NCBI RefSeq assembly: GCF_003086295.3
Contig: NC_092050.1
Location: forward strand, 157,548,699 to 157,612,698
Origin: Arachis hypogaea
Taxonomy: Eukaryota; Streptophyta; Magnoliopsida; Fabales; Fabaceae
Direction of reading: 5' to 3'
Length of the DNA stretch: 64,000 nucleotides
Positions 36,721-51,947 of the stretch are shown piece after piece (position 1 is the first letter of the stretch; each line of letters opens with the position of its first letter). A program made the position numbers and the translations under genes. The notes beneath the pieces were generated by a model that saw only the letters and a list, made by a program, of their open reading frames with translations, was not told the DNA's origin and made no database searches.

Positions 36721-38715
36721 AAATTTCATGAAGTACTATGGTAGTTATTTGCTAAAAGTTAAAAATAGCCTTAAAATTAAAATATATTGTTTTATTCATT
36801 TTTATTAGATACACTTTAAACTGCACCTTTTATTATTGTATAAGATAGGTGATTCACATGATAAGTTTTACACCCAACTCAACTATAAAAAAATATATGA
36901 GAACTAACATTAACATAATTCGTCAAGTAATACTTACAAAGAATGTTGTTACTTTGATTTAGTAATTATGTTAAGTGACTTAAGTCAAGTCTTTTTTTTT
37001 TATGTTTGGTTGAGTCACTATCATTTTCTCTTCACCTTTTTTCTAATAAATACAATTATGTCAAACAATACTTATAAAAAATGTTACCTTGACTTAGCAA
37101 TTATGTTAAATCAAGTCTTCTTTTTCATGGTTGGTTGAGTCACTATTATTTTTTTCTTCATTTTTTCTTAATAAATACAATTAAATAGTCATTTACTATA
37201 TATATATTTAACAAAAGTGATAAAAAAAAGAGATATAAAATTATGTGAAGAGGGATAAAAAAAAGTGTATAAATTGAATGTTGATTTATATAGTGATATA
37301 AGAAAAAATAAATATAAAATGTGAAAATGAATTAGAATTTAACTCAATTCATACCTATTAAAAAAAATTTATTAACGTTGAAAAAGTATAATAACATATA
37401 TAAAATTAATGAATAAAAGAATATGAAAAATAAAATTTAAAAAATTCTATAACATTGAAAGCATAGAATAATCTATGTAAAATTAAAGAATAAGAGAATA
37501 TAAAAAATAATATTAAACAAATCCTATGATATTAAGAAGGTATTACAAAAAATAGTAACATATATTTTTATTTTTTGTAACTTTTGATAATTTTAGTGAC
37601 TAAAAATAGTAAAATTTTAAAAAGTTAAGAATGAACTTAAAATTGACGTGGCTCATACTAAAAATTTATAAAACTAAAAATGAATATGAAATAGTAAAAT
37701 TCTAAAAAGTTAAGAATAAATCTAGAATCACTTAAAGTTAATATAGCATCATACTAAAAATCTAAGAAGTTAAGAATAAATATAAAAACTACTTTTAATT
37801 TTTTTTTTAATATATTATTATCTTCTTTTAGTGCTCTTTTAATATATTACTAATAAATAATAGATATTATTACCATAATACTATTGAATGATATTGATAG
37901 ATCATAAGTTTGAGTGTGGCTTTCTAAAGCTGCAAACATACCCTCTGCATTTATGACATCAATTAATATTGATTTTTTAAAATAAAACATAATAGCTCCA
38001 AAAATGTTCAAATGAAAAATCAAATACTTCCAGACAATACGAAAAAAATATTAACAATAATAAAAAATAAAAAATAACCAAAAACAAAAGAAAGAAACGA
38101 AAAAATTCCAGACAAAACCAACATATTTGGGCCACTGTAAAGTTTTGTTTATAGAGATTGGGCCTTTCAATCTAAATAAAACTGCGTTAGACTTGGATCG
38201 TGTCAGATGACAGCCTGGTTTTTGTGATAAGAAACAAAAATCGGTTTTAATAAATCTAATTGTGTTAGCCGGTTTTATTTTTAGCCGGTGTCTAACACTG
38301 ATAACGTCCAAAAAGAAAAAGTTTCTAACAATCAGTAACATAGGGGGAACATTGAATTTGTCCTCTCCATGTTAAAAGCAGAACTAACGTGGACAATAAG
38401 AGGTGTATATCAGTATATGTAAAATCAAATGCTTGTGTCACATATCAGCACCCTCATGTCACACAAATACATCTGTACATGGTTGTAATATGTACAAGAA
38501 ACGGATTAACAAGAACTAACAAATCATCTCAGAAGGCTAAAGCTACAGAAAGTGACCAAAACTTAGACTACTCTCTCTTTTGAAACTAACGAGTTCAACA
38601 TTCAACATGTTTATGCAAACGACAAGAATGAATTAACTAGGTCCTTGCTCTTGAAATGCCAAAGGAGATGGTATTTTATCAGCATGGAAGAATCAATGGA
38701 AGTTCCTAATATGCA
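36721..38715. other. AT-rich intergenic DNA
   Basis: No gene is supported. Short direct repeats around 36950-37190 (TTACTTTGACTTAG..AATTATGTTAA..TCAAGTC and GGTTGAGTCACTAT, each twice) suggest a local tandem duplication of about 110 bp. An open frame at 38051-38341 (minus) shows no recognisable domain. Confidence 0.4.
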
Positions 38716-42149
<3,434 letters not shown>

Positions 42150-42427
42150 AGAGAAAAGGACAAATAGGTCTCTGATCTTTTGTCATGCGGACATTTTTGT
42201 TCCTGACCATTGAAAAATACTTTTAAGTCCTTCACCTTCACAAAATTTGAACGGATCAGTCCCTCCGTCCAAATGCCTCCGTCAGGGACTGATCCGTCCA
42301 AATGCCTCCGTCGGGGACTGATCCGTCCAAATTTTGTGAAGGTCAAAAACTTAAAAGTATTTTTGAATAGTTAAGGATGAAAATATCTGCTGAACAAAAA
42401 TTCAAGGACTTATTTGTCTTTTTCTCT
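42150..42427. mobile_element. Palindromic MITE (AGAGAAAAGGACAAATA ends), copy 1
   Basis: The left half AGAGAAAAGGACAAATAGGT is the inverse of the right end ATTTGTCTTTTTCTCT, and inverted similarity extends to the centre (TTGGACGGATCAGT type). The centre carries a tandem duplication of about 30 bp (AAATGCCTCCGTC, twice), missing from copy 2. Confidence 0.8.
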
Positions 42428-43288
42428 AAAAATTATCTAGAGGATGAATATGATAACAACGCACACCGTCTTCTTCCTTCTACAACATCGCAAGATCGTC
42501 ACAAAAATCACCAGATTTAAAAGGAAGTTTTCATGGTCTGTTAAGGTTTGTGGGTAAATAAAGAAATGTGAAAAGGATTAACGAGAATTTCTGAATTTAA
42601 AAGCGAGGAGGAGGATTACTCGAAAAAACGTTTTATTTCCAGTTAGTACTAATGAATACATCACTGTTAATAATAGTATACGTGGCCAATTTCGTTTCGT
42701 TTTGTATCAACACTTAATAGAAAAATCAAACATGCTTGACGTTAGTCATTTTTAAAGATCTATTTGTTATTTTTTTTCCCCTTAAAACCTATTTTATCTG
42801 AAGTGCAAATCCTCATGAATTTAATCATCACTTTACTTCAAGTATTTTTGTAACAATTTCACTTAATATCATTGAATATCAATAAATTGATTGATCTATA
42901 ACATAAAATATATAAGAATAGAATAATCTTTCAATAAATAGAATTGATAAAAATATAGTAAGTCAAATTTTTTTTATTAAAAAAACTTAATAATCATATT
43001 AAACTATTCATAAAAAACTTAAGTTATATGCATTACATAAAACTTCATACCATTTTTTTGGTGACTATACTTCATACCATTTGATTTTCACACATTAACC
43101 ATTATATATTACTTTTAAAAAAGATAAGATTTTCATATACAAATATTCAAAATATTAACAAAATTATTTGTAAAAAAATTTAGTATTATTTTCATAAAAA
43201 ATAAGTTTTATAAGACAAATATATTCCATTTTTTTTTGTTGATTTCTAAATAAAATTAACTAAAATTCTTAAATATAACCCAATTTAA

Positions 43289-43537
43289 AGAGAAAAGGAC
43301 AAATAAGTCCTAATATTTTATTCTGCGGACATTTTCATCCCTAATCATTAAAAAATATTTTTAAGTCCCTGACCTTCATAAAACTTGGACGGATTAGTCC
43401 CTCCGTCTAAATGCCTCCATCAGGAACTGATCCGTCCAAGTTTTATGAAGGTCAGGAATTTAAAAGTATTTTTCAATGGTTAGAGACAAAAATGTCTGCG
43501 GGACAAAAGGTCAAGGACCTATTTGTCATTTTCTCTA
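43289..43537. mobile_element. Palindromic MITE (AGAGAAAAGGACAAATA ends), copy 2
   Basis: Same element as 42150-42427, 249 bp, nearly fully self-complementary, with one AAATGCCTCCATC centre. It is about 465 bp upstream of psi7. Confidence 0.8.
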
Positions 43538-44002
43538 ATTTAAAAAAAAAAAAAAGGAAAATCGGGGATTCATTCTCTTCTGTTCTGAGTCTCGTATCTG
43601 CAACCCGGTCTCCTCACCCTCTCACATCTGCTGCAACTGCAACTCGGTAATGTTTGATTCAAACTAGATCTGGTAACATGATACATGAGCAATAGATCCA
43701 TTCTCGGTTGCTAACTTGACAACTCTTGGGGATTCATCCATCCCACCAATTTGAACCAGCTTATCCTTTAAATTCATGCTTCATCCATCCCTTAAATTTA
43801 TTCCCACTATCATCGATTTTATTATTTCTTTTTATTATATTTTTAGAATTTTTGGTTTAGTTGTTTACTGATTTGCTGTTAGAATTTTTGATAGCACTAG
43901 AAAAGATGGGGCTGGATAGTGTAAACATTACATGCAAGGTTTTAAATACTATGAATTAAGTTCTTAATTGAATACAGAAATTTTATTGAAAACAGAGGAA
44001 AC
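43538..44002 (+). promoter_or_regulatory. Upstream region of psi7
   Basis: Only the last 75 bp or so (from ACATTACATGCAAGG) match the leader and proximal promoter of genes 3 and 5; further upstream is unrelated C/T-rich DNA. psi7 therefore lacks the distal promoter of its relatives. Confidence 0.5.
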
Positions 44003-45420
44003 ATGATGGAAGCAGTTCATGAAGATGGAGGCTATGATAGGAACAAGGAATTAAAGCTTTTTGATGAAACAAAAGCAGGTGTGAAGGGTCTTGTTGATGC
44101 TGGTTTGACTAAATTACCAAAGATATTCGTTCATGACAACCATAAAGTCAACGTTTCTTCCTTCTCCTCTGCTACCAATGTTAGTATTCCAGTTATTGAT
44201 TTGGGATCATTACACGAAGAAGGTAATTCACGCCATGAAATCATTCAGAAAGTGAAAGATGCGGGTTAGAACTGGGGTTTTTTTCAAGTGGTCAACCATG
44301 ACATTCCACAGTGTGTTTTGGATGAAATGCTTGACGGGGTGCGTAGATTCCATGAGCAAGATGCTGAGGTGAAGAGAGAATTCTATTCACGTGATATTAC
44401 AAAGAGAGTGTTCTACAACACACACTTCAACTTTCATAAAGCTTCAGAGGTTAATTGGAGGGACACCCTCTCTTGTCTATTGGCACCAGGGCCCCTTGAC
44501 CCTCACCAACTCCCTTCTATTTGCAGGTATATGCAGAAAGACTAGAACTCTAGCCTGGTTGTTGATTTGGTAGAGACTCATGTAGTTTGTCATCGTATAA
44601 ACTTGATAATTGAGAACTATTAGATGATTTAATTTGATATGCTTGCAGAGATGTAACAATTAAATACTTAGATCATGTCAAAAAACTGGCACTGACTCTG
44701 TTAGAATTGTTCTCGGAGGCATTAGGCCTAGAACGCAGTTACCTTAAGGACATAGATTGTGCTAAAGGGATTTTCATGCTGGGACATTATTACCCTCCTT
44801 GCCCTGAGCCTGAACTCACTTGGGGGTTAAGTTCTCATACAGATGTGGGCTTTGTAACTATACTTCTACAAGACCTTGTTGGTGGACTTCAAGTCTTCTA
44901 TGAAAACCAGTGGATTGATGTCACTCCTATTCCTGGTGCTTTCATCATTAATCTTGGTAATATGATGCAGGTGATTATAATAAATTCATCAATGTTTTTG
45001 GTAGTGATTTATATTGTATATCTAATTGTGTATTAAGTCACCAAAAAAATCTAATTGTGTATTAATAGGTTAACCATATACCCTTGTATATAATCTTCTA
45101 CAAAATTAAACAAACATTTAAGTTGTTCAATTGACCTATTAATGTCTGAGTACTGATTACAGCTAATCACAAATGACAAGTTTATTAGCGTCAAGCACAG
45201 AGTTCTTGCTCAGAAAGTAGGTCCACGAGTTTCGGTTTCATGCTCTCTGAGACAACATGTTCAGGATGAATGTCAAAGAATGTATGGACCAATAAAAGAG
45301 TTGGTGACAAAAGAGAATCCTCCAATTTATAAGGAAATGAAAATGTCGGACTTGGTTAAACTGGCGTATACCAAAGAGCTAGATGACGATGTCTCTCTAC
45401 TAAAACACTTCAGGATATGA
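44003..45420 (+). pseudogene. psi7: group A dioxygenase with a single premature stop
   Basis: Exons 44003-44526, 44649-44970 and 45163-45420 keep all splice sites and would join in frame into 367 codons. The only disabling change is TAG at 44267-44269, codon 89, where genes 3 and 5 have GAG (G-E-K-W reads G-stop-N-W). All catalytic residues are otherwise present: H238-T-D240, H294 and R304-V-S306. Other substitutions at conserved sites (GD to GN before MMQ, QVFHEN to QVFYEN) suggest relaxed constraint. It is either a young pseudogene, a polymorphic null allele or a sequencing error. Without the stop it would be a normal ACC oxidase homolog enzyme closest to genes 3 and 5. Confidence 0.8.
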
Positions 45421-46763
45421 AGCACATCAAGAATTAAGGATACTCATGTATGAAAGTATATTAATTACAAACCTTGTTGAGAGATTCTAAAGTGAGATAT
45501 TCAACATTTACTGTTAGAGAAACTCTCATGTCTTGTATCTAAATAAAAGTCGCTTCAAAATTCATTAGGTGTATGTTAAAGTAGATAATGTGAGTCATTT
45601 AAGTAATATCAAATTAGGGGGTGTACTATTATAAGCCCCATGAACTGAGATATTAAACCTCTCAAATCTTTAAAAAGTTTAATTTTGATGAATGACATAG
45701 TTTATTTTTTATAAGCTGACAGTATAAAAAGTTTGTCTTTTTGAATGACTATTCATATTGTCAATAAAAATAGTAATTATTTTTAATAATGTAGGTAAAT
45801 AAATATGATTCAAGATAATAATAATAATAATAATTTAGCTAACATACATATACATGATAATATTATTATTAATAAAAAATTTTAAATATTTTTTAATAAA
45901 TACAAAATAAATACATTAAAAAGTTTAATTTTTTATATTTTTAATAAAAAAATTTTAATTCATAATTTTATCATGTATTTTTAAGGTAATAATAATAATA
46001 ATAAATAATATTTTTATAACACTTGTAAATTAAGTCCAATCTTTTGCTCAGCCATACTAAATTTTATTTTTATTTAATAAATTGTTGTTAATTTTAATTA
46101 ATTATGAGAGAAAGACTATACTACACATTTTTAAATAAGTTTTCAGAGTATTGCCAGAAGTCAAGTTCCTTTGTCCTCCTGTTTGAGTGTTATCCTAGTT
46201 CATAGTTCTTAAATTTTTGTCCTTCTACTTTAATCTTTTCAAGTCTTCATTAATTTAGACTATTTGCTATATCCTTGAATATTAGTTCTTCCATGTTCCA
46301 ACAGTATCATTCTCGTTGTGTCTGACTGTCTGTGAGTTCAACTAGTGGGTTATTTTCATTTCAGCTAATATTAATATATATTTTAAAATTTTCATGAGGT
46401 ATGCTAAGGTGAGAGATTAACATTTCCTGCTCAGAAACTTTAATGTCTTCTTTGTAATAAATTTCCTTTCAAAATATATTTGACGTATGTTAAACTAGTC
46501 AATGGAGTCAGTTATACGGTATAATAAGAACTCTAAAATTTATGTGGACGTTAAACATGCTCTGGCATCTAGCATAACTGCATAAGAGATTAATTAATAT
46601 GTTACACCCACAACACTTAGTACTGTCATGATACAGAAAACTATTATGGTTTTCTATGGTATAGCCATTACATTTGGCTTTACCTTGTGCATCAAGAAAC
46701 TGATGCTGCTTATTTAAAACAACAACATTCATAGGCACTATTTAACAATTACAACTATTTGGT
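45421..46763. other. Intergenic region between psi7 and gene 9
   Basis: 45421-45680 is 3' flank shared with gene 5. The rest is AT-rich with (TAA) runs near 45817 and 45988. 46385-46760 looks like 3' flank of the group B genes, since related sequence recurs at about 48905-49080 (TTGATGCTGCTTATTTAAAA). No gene is present. Confidence 0.5.
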
Positions 46764-48516
46764 TCATAACCTTAAAGGGATCAAGTAAGAGTTTCCATCA
46801 AGGCCTTTTGCATAATAATTTTCCATGATTTCTTTCCTAGTAACATCTCTGTATAGTGGAGGGTTTTCATCTGATAACAGTTCCTTTATTGGACCATAAA
46901 CCTGCGATGTACACTCAGATGTGGTAAGGTCCATGAAGAAGGTTGTTACTGAAATTCTAGGACCTACTGTCTTGGCCTTAACCCGGTGATAAACACTGAC
47001 AAACTTGTCATTGCTCATAAGCTGCATAAAAAAACAATTCAATAAACATTCTCTAAAGACCTTTCATAAATAAATCAATGTATCTTAATACAGTCTATAA
47101 GACTATAACTAAATACATTAGTTTACCTGTAGAATATCTCCAATGTTCACAACAAGAGCACCTTGCATTGGAGGAACATCAATCCATTGATTCTGATGAA
47201 GAACTTGAAGACCACCAATTTGGTCTTGCAGAAGTATTGTCATGAAATCAAAATCAGTGTGCTTTGTAAGTCCCAAGGTTAAGTCAGGTTCAGGGCACTG
47301 TGGGTAGTAATTACCCATAATATGAAGTGCCTCAGCAGCATCCATGTCTTTAAGGTAAGAAGAGTTAAGGCCAAGAGCCTCTGACAACAGCTCAAAGATT
47401 ATAATACCCAATGCCCTTACTTGTTTTGCATATTCAGACACAATATCTCTGCATAAATCACAAGTGTTTCATCGAAGTCATAAGAAGAGGGTCTAAAGTT
47501 TACAATGGCAGCAAGTGATGACCGTGACCAATAAAAAGTTGCATAAAGCTAAACAGCTAGAATACTTATTCTGCTTATATCATAGAAGAAAGGCAAGGAC
47601 TATAAAGATATATTATAAAAAATTATGCACTTGCATTTGTGCATCCCCCCCCCCCCCCCTTTTTAAATTGTAGCTAGTTCTACCTCAATTTTTGCACATT
47701 AAATTGTTGTATCAATTAACCTCTGAGTCTTAATTGGAAACTAGTATCATTATCTCTATTGGTGTTGGAGATCCATAGATGAACTAATTCCGATATGCGG
47801 ATGAATTGCAAATCGATACAGGCAAACCTGTATCCAATACGTCATCTAATTGGTGAATTTATGTAACTTTCTATAAACTATAGTCTATAAAATGAAATTA
47901 ATAACAGAAACCACCCTACTAATTTTAGTGAACCATCATCAAGTGCCTAAGAATTTGATAGTTTCAGAACCAAAATTAATATTAGAAACCATTACCTACA
48001 CACTGCTGGTAATTGTTCCGGATTAAGAAGATCAGGATTTGCAACAAATGAAATAGTATCCCTCCAAGTAGCAGCATAGTCTCTGAAAAGCTTACTATTG
48101 GAGAAATACCTAACTTTCTTGTTGCTATCCCTTGAATAAAATGGTTTCTTTAATTCAGCTTCTTGTTCATGAAACCTACAGATTCCATTGATCATCTCAT
48201 CCATAACATCTTCAGGAACACCATGGTTGATCACTTGAAAGAATCCCCATTTCTGAGATGCACTTCTAATCTGATCAACTACTTGGCAGCGAAGCAATGA
48301 ACTCTTGTCTATGTCTTGAAGATCTATGATTGGGATGCTGAAATTTGAGTCACTTGGTTTGATGTTTTCTAAAGGGTCTAACTTGACATAGAACATGCTA
48401 GGAATCTTTGTCATCCCAGAATCTAGAAGACCTTTTACACCAGCTTTTGAATCATCAAATGCTTGTACTTCAGCTTTTCTGTCATAAGTAGAATCATTAA
48501 CTGACTCTGACTCCAT
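46764..48516 (-). CDS. Gene 9: 2-oxoglutarate-dependent dioxygenase, ACC oxidase homolog type (group B)
   Basis: Exons 48516-47996, 47448-47127 and 47021-46764 (minus strand) join in frame into 366 residues. The N-terminus [20 protein letters not shown].. carries the branch signature. The iron ligands H237-T-D239 and H293 and the 2-oxoglutarate motif R303-I-S305 are present. Compared with group A, the third-ligand context is SVYHRV instead of S.KHRV and the exon 2 end is GDILQ instead of GDMMQ. It is the first of three head-to-tail intact copies (9, 10, 11). Gene 10 is very similar in all exons, so the duplication is recent. Substrate unknown. Intron 1 contains a run of about 14 C at 47647. 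Confidence 0.93.
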
Positions 48517-49086
48517 GGTAGGAAATTTTGCAGAAAAGTACAGCAGATCTAGATTCTAGAGTCAGAACACCTGAGACTCAGTTCCTTGCAGTGATGAGAA
48601 AGTTGGTGAAAGGAAGATATTTTGTAATAATTTTGTCCATTTTCGGGCCAAGGCTTCATATAATCTTGGATCAACTATTCCTCAGCCCATAATTATCAAA
48701 GTTGATAATACTTTGAGAATAAATCCTATTTAAGATTAAGTATAATCTCTTATCATACAATTTCTTGTATCACATTTGTTGAACATAAAAATTGTACAAT
48801 ATTGACAAAAAATATACTTCATAGGTATCACATGCTTGGTGTTACTTAGATAGCAAAACTGATTAGTACTAAAGATTCAAGCTTTCAGAAGAAAGTAGAA
48901 GCTTAAAGAGTATTCATTGATGGAATATTTCATGATGGTTTTCAATAGTACAATTATTATATTTGACTTTGCCTTGTGCATCTAGAAATTGATGCTGCTT
49001 ATTTAAAAGAACAACAGTCACAGGCACTAGTTAACTACTTGAGAATCAAGAAGGTATCAGTGTTAATACAATACCTTATATTTGGT
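48517..49086. other. Spacer between genes 9 and 10
   Basis: It combines the promoter of gene 9 and the 3' flank of gene 10. The leader near 48540 (CAGCAGATCTAGATTCTAGA..) is similar to that upstream of gene 10. No extra gene is present. Confidence 0.5.
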
Positions 49087-50831
49087 TCACAACCTTAAAG
49101 GGATCAAGTAAGAGTTGCCATCAAGGCCTTTTGCATAATAATTTGTCAAGATTTCTTTCATTGTAACGTCCCTGTATCGCGGAGGGTTTTCATCTGATAA
49201 CAATTCCTTGATTGGACCATAAACTTTTGATGTACACTCAGATATGGTGAAGTTCATGAAGAAGCTTGATACTGAAATTCTAGGGCCTATCGTCTTGGAC
49301 AAAACCCGGTGATAAACACTGATAAACTTGTCATTGCTCATAAGCTGCATAAAAAAGCAATTCAATAAATATAATCAATACATTCTCTTAAGATCATTTA
49401 TGCAATCTCAAGATCATTTATCTTTAGAAAAACTTAAACTACTCCATCATTATGTATTATAAGTCGCTTTAACTTCTATAATACATCTATAAATCAATAT
49501 ATTTTCATGCAATATGTAACTAAATACATTGATTTACCAAGGTAATGTAAAAATCAAAATGTCTGATCAATGTGGAATGGAGGGAGTGTTACAGTATTTA
49601 CCTGTAGAACATCTCCAATGTTTACAACAAGAGCACCTTGCATTGGAGGAACATCCACCCATTGATTCTGATGAAGAACTTGAAGACCACCAATTTGGTC
49701 TTGCAGAAGTATAGTTATGAAGTCACAATCAGTGTGCTTTGTGAGTCCCATAGTTAACTCAGGTTCAGGGCATTGTGGATAGTACTGACCCATAATATAA
49801 AGTGCCTCAGCACAATCCATCTCTTTAGTAAGGTAAGAAGAATCAAGGCCAAGAGCCTCTGACAGCAGCTCAAGGATTATAATACCCAATGCCCTTACTT
49901 GTTTTGTATATTCACACACAATATCTCTGCATAACACACAACAGTTTCATAAAAAACATAAGAAAAAGGTCAAAAGTTTACAATTCCAACAAGTGAAATG
50001 AACAAGTGAGCTTAACCAACCAAAAGCCATGTCACAAGTACAAGAAAGGTGCTTAAAAGTTAAATTACCAGAAAAGTGTTTTGCTTATTCATTAAAGCCA
50101 TGTTACTCACATTTGTACAGTTTTTTAACAATCAATAGAGCTATCTCAAAGTGAAGTGTCAAGTGAGGTGCAGCAAGCATTATTCAACTATGAATAGCAA
50201 TTAATAAGAGAAACCACCCTAGTAATTTTAATGAATTATCATCAAGCTCAAGGATAAGCATTTGAAAGTTTTAGATCCAAAACTAATATCAGAAAGTAAG
50301 AAATCATTACCTACACACTTCTGGTAATTGTTCTGGATTGGGAATATCAGGATTTGCAACAAATGAAATAGTATCCCTCCAAGTAGCAGCATAGTCTCTG
50401 AACAACTTGCCATTGGAGAAGTACCTGACTTTCTTGCTGTTCTCCCTTGAGTAAAACGGTTTCTTTAATTCAGCTTCTTGTTCATGAAACCTACAGATTC
50501 CAGTGATCATCTCATCCATAACATCTTCAGGAACACCATGGTTGATCACTTGGAAGAATCCCCACTTCTGAGATGCACTTCTAATCTGGTCAACTACTTT
50601 GCCGCGAAGCGATGAACTCTTGTCTATGTCTTGAAGATCTATGGCTGGGATGCTGAAATTTGAGTCACTTTGTTTGGTGTTTTCTAAAGGGTCTAACTTG
50701 ACATAGAACATGCTTGGAATCTTTGTCACCCCAGAATCTAGCAGACCTTTTACACCAGATTTTGAATCTTCAAATGCTTGTACTTCAGCTTTTCTGTCAC
50801 AATTAGAATCATTAACTGACTCTAACTCCAT
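49087..50831 (-). CDS. Gene 10: 2-oxoglutarate-dependent dioxygenase, ACC oxidase homolog type (group B)
   Basis: Exons 50831-50311, 49926-49602 and 49344-49087 (minus strand) join in frame into 367 residues. The ATG at 50831 is chosen because it matches gene 9's MESES start; an in-frame ATG upstream at 50873 would add 14 residues not found in the relatives. Ligands H238-T-D240 and H294 and R304-I-S306 are present. Exon 2 is 325 nt, one codon longer than usual ([10 protein letters not shown] against SSYLKDMDA). It is the nearest relative of gene 9 and in tandem with it. Confidence 0.93.
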
Positions 50832-51947
50832 GGTAGGAACCTTCATCAGAAAGGTACAGCAGTTCAAGTACAATAGATCTAGAGTCAGGACACCTGAGAT
50901 TGAGTCCTTTGGAAAGATGTGAGAGTTGGTGAAAGGAAAGATATTTTGGAATTTTGTTCACATTTGGGCCTGGCTTCATAAAAGCTTGGACAACCATTTG
51001 TTTCCTCAGCCCATGGTTATCAAGTTCATAATGCTTTGGAAATAATTAGTTGAGTGGTCAGCTCACTCGTCTGCTTAAGCAAGTATTGGAAGTTCGAATT
51101 CCGCATTGTGCATGCAGCAATCCGTTTGCTAGATTAGTCCTTGGCCTGACCAATCGAACTGGGAAATACTGTGGGCAACAAAAAAAAATAACTCTGGATT
51201 TAATAATTTAGTGTAACCGGAGCCTTACATTTTTGTTCTTGCTTCATGTTACTTTGCTAAATATGGTATACTTTGATGATAATGTAAAAAAAGCATATGT
51301 ATTTAGAGATAGAATGATACGTATAGACTTATTTGATTTCTTTTGATTAATAGTATTTCCAATAGTATAAGTCTATGAAAAGTTGGCTCAATTTTAAAAG
51401 AATAGTCAAAGTAAATCTTTGTGATTATTTATTCTTTTTCTTTCTTTCTTTCTTTCTTTTTTCTGAACCCTCTCCATGCCTCAATCATGTTCCTTTTCCT
51501 TATGTCTAATTTGTTCAAGCATCCATGTCTTGTCCTTTTTTCTTTTCCTCTTTTATTTGAAAAATAACTTTATAGCATATATCCATGTAGAAGTCAGAAA
51601 AATAAATATGATAAAAGCAAAAGAAGCCTCTCAGCATCAGATTCTTTCTACTGCATAATGATTGGCATTGGACAAAGATCACTGCATTTCCATATAACAT
51701 AAAAATTGGTTTCTGTTTGTGAAAATTCTATAACAAAGCTACATACAAAACTAGCATATATCTTCTATATAAACTATGCTTTTGGCCAGCATAGACAATA
51801 AACATGGCTTTAATTACCTAAAATTCCCTAGATAAGGAAAACCACAAAACACAAGTTGACAACAATAAAGAACAAAGTAAAAGACCGAATCAAAAATAGT
51901 AAAATACAGAGCAAAACCAACTATATCTTATTTGTTTGCATCACAAG
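50832..51947. other. Spacer between genes 10 and 11
   Basis: It holds the promoter of gene 10, a tRNA-like SINE at 51049-51188 and the 3' flank of gene 11. A (TTTC)n patch lies near 51437-51458. No further gene is present. Confidence 0.5.
51049..51188 (+). mobile_element. tRNA-derived SINE
   Basis: The sequence starts GTTGAGTGGTCAGCTCACTC (box A-like) and contains AAGTTCGAATTCCGC (box B-like), ending GGGCAACAAAAAAAAA. Flanking AAATAA on both sides may be a short target duplication. The combination of pol III box spacing and an A tail supports a SINE. Confidence 0.55.

Noticed and set aside
38051..38341. 96-codon minus-strand open frame
   Set aside because: No recognisable domain; ends in low-complexity Phe-rich sequence; no family relative recalled.
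47647..47660. Run of about 14 C in intron 1 of gene 9
   Set aside because: A homopolymer, possibly a sequencing artefact; no function supported.
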